From: an uncultured Bacteroides sp.
GTDB lineage: Bacteria; Bacteroidota; Bacteroidia; Bacteroidales; Bacteroidaceae
Assembly: GCF_910585845.1 (NCBI RefSeq)
Contig: NZ_CAJUHF010000029.1
Span: forward strand, 12,346 to 27,806
DNA length: 15,461 nt
Reading direction: 5' to 3'
The notes beneath the pieces were generated by a model. The model did no database searches. It saw only the letters and a list, made by a program, of their open reading frames with translations, and had not been told where the DNA came from. Below, piece by piece: positions 13,377 to 15,461 of the stretch (position 1 is the first letter of the stretch; each line of letters starts with the position of its first letter). The position numbers and the translations under genes were made by a program.

Positions 13377-15427
13377 ATGAGACAGATTTACTATACCATT
13401 CAGATCTTGCTTCGCGGGAGGGGCGGCAACTTCATCAAGCTGATGTCTTTGACACTGGGCTTGCTGATCGGCATCCTGCTTTTCTCGCAGATAGCCTATG
13501 AACTGAGTTGCGAGAACTTTTATAAAGACCCGGAACGTGTCGTTCAGCTGCGCTGCCGGAGGGTGAGGGATGGCATTCCCGACAAGGAGTATGACTACAG
13601 CACCTATCGTCCTGCCGCCGCCGACCTTTGGGAGGCATTGCCCGACTTGATAGAATCCGCCAGCCTTTCGGTCAACTTTTATCGGCCCGACTTTTATATC
13701 AACGATAAGAAACTGGACGATGTAGAGACGATGTTTGCAGATACACTTTTCTTCCATACTATCGGTCTTGACGTATTGCGCGGTGATCCGAAGGAATTGG
13801 GTACCCCTTTGTGTGCTTTCCTTTCACAGAGTAAGGCACGCGAGCTCTTCGGTGATGAAGAGCCGATGGGCAAGACGCTTTCGATGGGTAAGATGATGGA
13901 CATTACCGTGCGTGGCATCTATCAGGATATGCCTGGAAATACGATTTACCCTCATAATATTGTAGTTTCACTGCCTACTCTCGAAGAGTATCTCTTTGGT
14001 CGGGGTACTTGGCGTTCCATGGATATTTACAATGTCTTTTATCGCCTGAAAACTCCCGAAGATGTGGAAGCCATGAACAACCGCATTCAGAAAGCCGTAG
14101 AGCGTTATACCGAGACGAAGGAAGGCACGGATATCCTGGAATTCAGTGTGTTGCCCCTGCCGGATATTTATCTCAGCACTCCGGACACGGTGCGCCGACT
14201 GGTCATCCTGGGTGTGTTGGGCTTTTCCATATTCTTTGTGTCCATCATGAACTACGTGCTGGCGGCAGTAGCCTCATTCGGCAGGCGTGCCAAGGCGGTC
14301 GGCGTGCACAAATGTTGCGGTGCCGACGGAACACACGTATTGGGAATGTTCATCGTGGAGACAGGGCTGATGGTGCTTGCCTCTATCGTTGCCTGCCTGC
14401 TGTTGATGTATCTTTTCCGCGAAGGGATAGAAGACCTGTTGCAGGTACGCCTTGCGGAACTCTTCACCTGGGGCAACCTGTGGGTACCGGGTCTGACGGT
14501 GCTGCTTCTGTTCCTTGTGGCAGGCGTCTTGCCCGGCAGGATGTTTGCCGCGATTCCCGTGACGCAGATCTTCCGCCGTTACACGGACAGCAAGCGTTCC
14601 TGGAAACGCGGCCTGCTGTTCGTGCAGTTTATTGGCGTGGCATTTATTCTGGGCATGCTGATTACTACCGTTTGGCAATATCATGACCTGATGACACGCA
14701 GCGTAGGATTCGGAACCGAAAGGCTGGCAGTAGGGAGGTATCACATGGACGATCCGGAGGGAGTGGAAGATGCCATTCGCCGTCAGCCTTATGTCGAGTC
14801 GGTGGCACGTAACAGTAATTCGCTGATAGCCCATTACAGCACAACGCCATTGGTCGATCCGCAGGGAAATTTCCTTTGTCCGTTGCATTATCAGAATATG
14901 ACGAAAGATTTTCCGCAGGTGGTAGGCATGAAACTGGTAGAAGGTTCCTGGCCGGAGCATGTAGGCGAAGCCCTTATCGGTCGGAAAGTTGTGGAAACTT
15001 TGAAATGGGGCGACAAGGCTTTGGGACAACGCTTGCCAATCGATCCGAAGTGGATAGGGCTTGACAGCCAAGCTACGGTGGTCGGCATTGTGGAGGACGT
15101 GCGCAACATGGGGTTCTTTATGGAACAGACCTGCACCGCCTTCATCCTGTCCGATTCCCGTAACTTTGCCTACAACGTCCGCCTGAAAGAACCCTTGGAC
15201 GAGAATCTTGCCCGGCTGAATGCTTTTGTGAAAGAGACGTATCCGAAAGCGGCATTGGAATTTACGACCTATGCGGATATCCAACGCCAGAACTACAGTG
15301 AGGTCTATCGCTTCCGCAACACGGTTTGGATCACCTCCCTTTGCATCTTCTTCATTGTGCTGATGGGACTTGTGGGCTATGTGAACGACGAGACCCAGCG
15401 CCGTTCCAAGGAGATTGCCATCCGTAA
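13377..15427 (+). CDS. FtsX/MacB-like ABC permease, second copy (3' end missing)
   Basis: This is a paralog of the permease before it, with the same layout: MRQIYYTIQILLRGRG start, TM1 (about 20-42), periplasmic domain, three-helix block with AKAVGVHKCCGADG, SWKRGLLFVQFIGVAFILG, a second periplasmic domain, then the TM near 655 and RSKEIAIRK (676-684). Genomic sequence ends there. The six apparent residues that follow and the stop at 15447-15449 are encoded by adapter sequence. By alignment with the first copy, about 88-90 residues including the last two TMs are missing, so this is an assembly truncation and not a pseudogene. It starts 38 bases after the first permease, in the same operon. 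Two different permeases could form a heterodimer over an ATPase dimer. Confidence 0.9.
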
Positions 15428-15461
15428 AGATCGGAAGAGCGTCGTGTAGGGAAAGAGTGTA
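15428..15461. other. Illumina TruSeq adapter read-through (not genomic)
   Basis: From 15428 the sequence begins AGATCGGAAGAGC and continues GTCGTGTAGGGAAAGAGTGT. This is the reverse complement of the TruSeq universal adapter for 34 bases, up to the last base. It breaks the conserved IRKVNGA reading seen in the first permease and creates a false stop codon. The exact junction is uncertain by one or two bases because the adapter begins with A after AA in the gene. Confidence 0.97.

Noticed and set aside
13377..15449. Second permease as a naturally shortened protein or pseudogene
   Set aside because: The apparent stop codon lies within adapter sequence, so the truncation is technical.

Overview
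The window looks like chromosomal DNA from a gut Bacteroides species or a close relative. The promoters follow the Bacteroidetes pattern (TTTG near -33 and TAnnTTTG near -7). UvrB, prolyl-tRNA synthetase, BamD, the omega-like RNA polymerase subunit and a DUF4293 membrane protein all have typical Bacteroidetes forms. Ribosome binding sites are weak and leading genes are A/T-rich upstream. I cannot fix the species from sequence alone. The last 34 bases (15428-15461) are not genomic: they match the reverse complement of an Illumina TruSeq adapter, so the real contig ends inside a gene.

Left part (1-7804). uvrB, a nucleotide excision repair helicase, runs leftward. It is divergent from a two-gene unit, paaK (arylacetate-CoA ligase) plus a tandem ACT-domain protein. 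The divergent gap holds a perfect dyad and a promoter that can be read either as sigma-54 (-24/-12) or as the Bacteroides housekeeping type. Next comes a rightward housekeeping run: bamD, rpoZ-like, a DUF4293 gene and proS. Three strong RNA hairpins punctuate this run: one has the bamD promoter built into it, one lies between rpoZ and the DUF4293 gene, and one is a long bidirectional terminator after proS.

Middle part (8012-10309). An overlapping leftward pair encodes a calcineurin-like metallophosphoesterase lipoprotein and a probable outer-membrane beta-barrel protein. Upstream of them lies a 0.7-kb gene-free stretch. It holds a minisatellite of about 11 units that changes from a 21-bp to a 22-bp period, a leftward promoter that would transcribe the array, and the control region of the next operon.

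Right part (10081 to the end). An ABC transporter operon encodes one MacB/LolD-type ATPase and two paralogous FtsX/MacB-like permeases, the second cut off by the contig end. It is preceded by a textbook sigma-54 promoter about 100 bp downstream of a paired dyad that looks like an activator binding site. The most notable system is this predicted sigma-54 and NtrC-type control of a multi-permease ABC exporter or envelope-stress machine. The regulator itself is not in the window.
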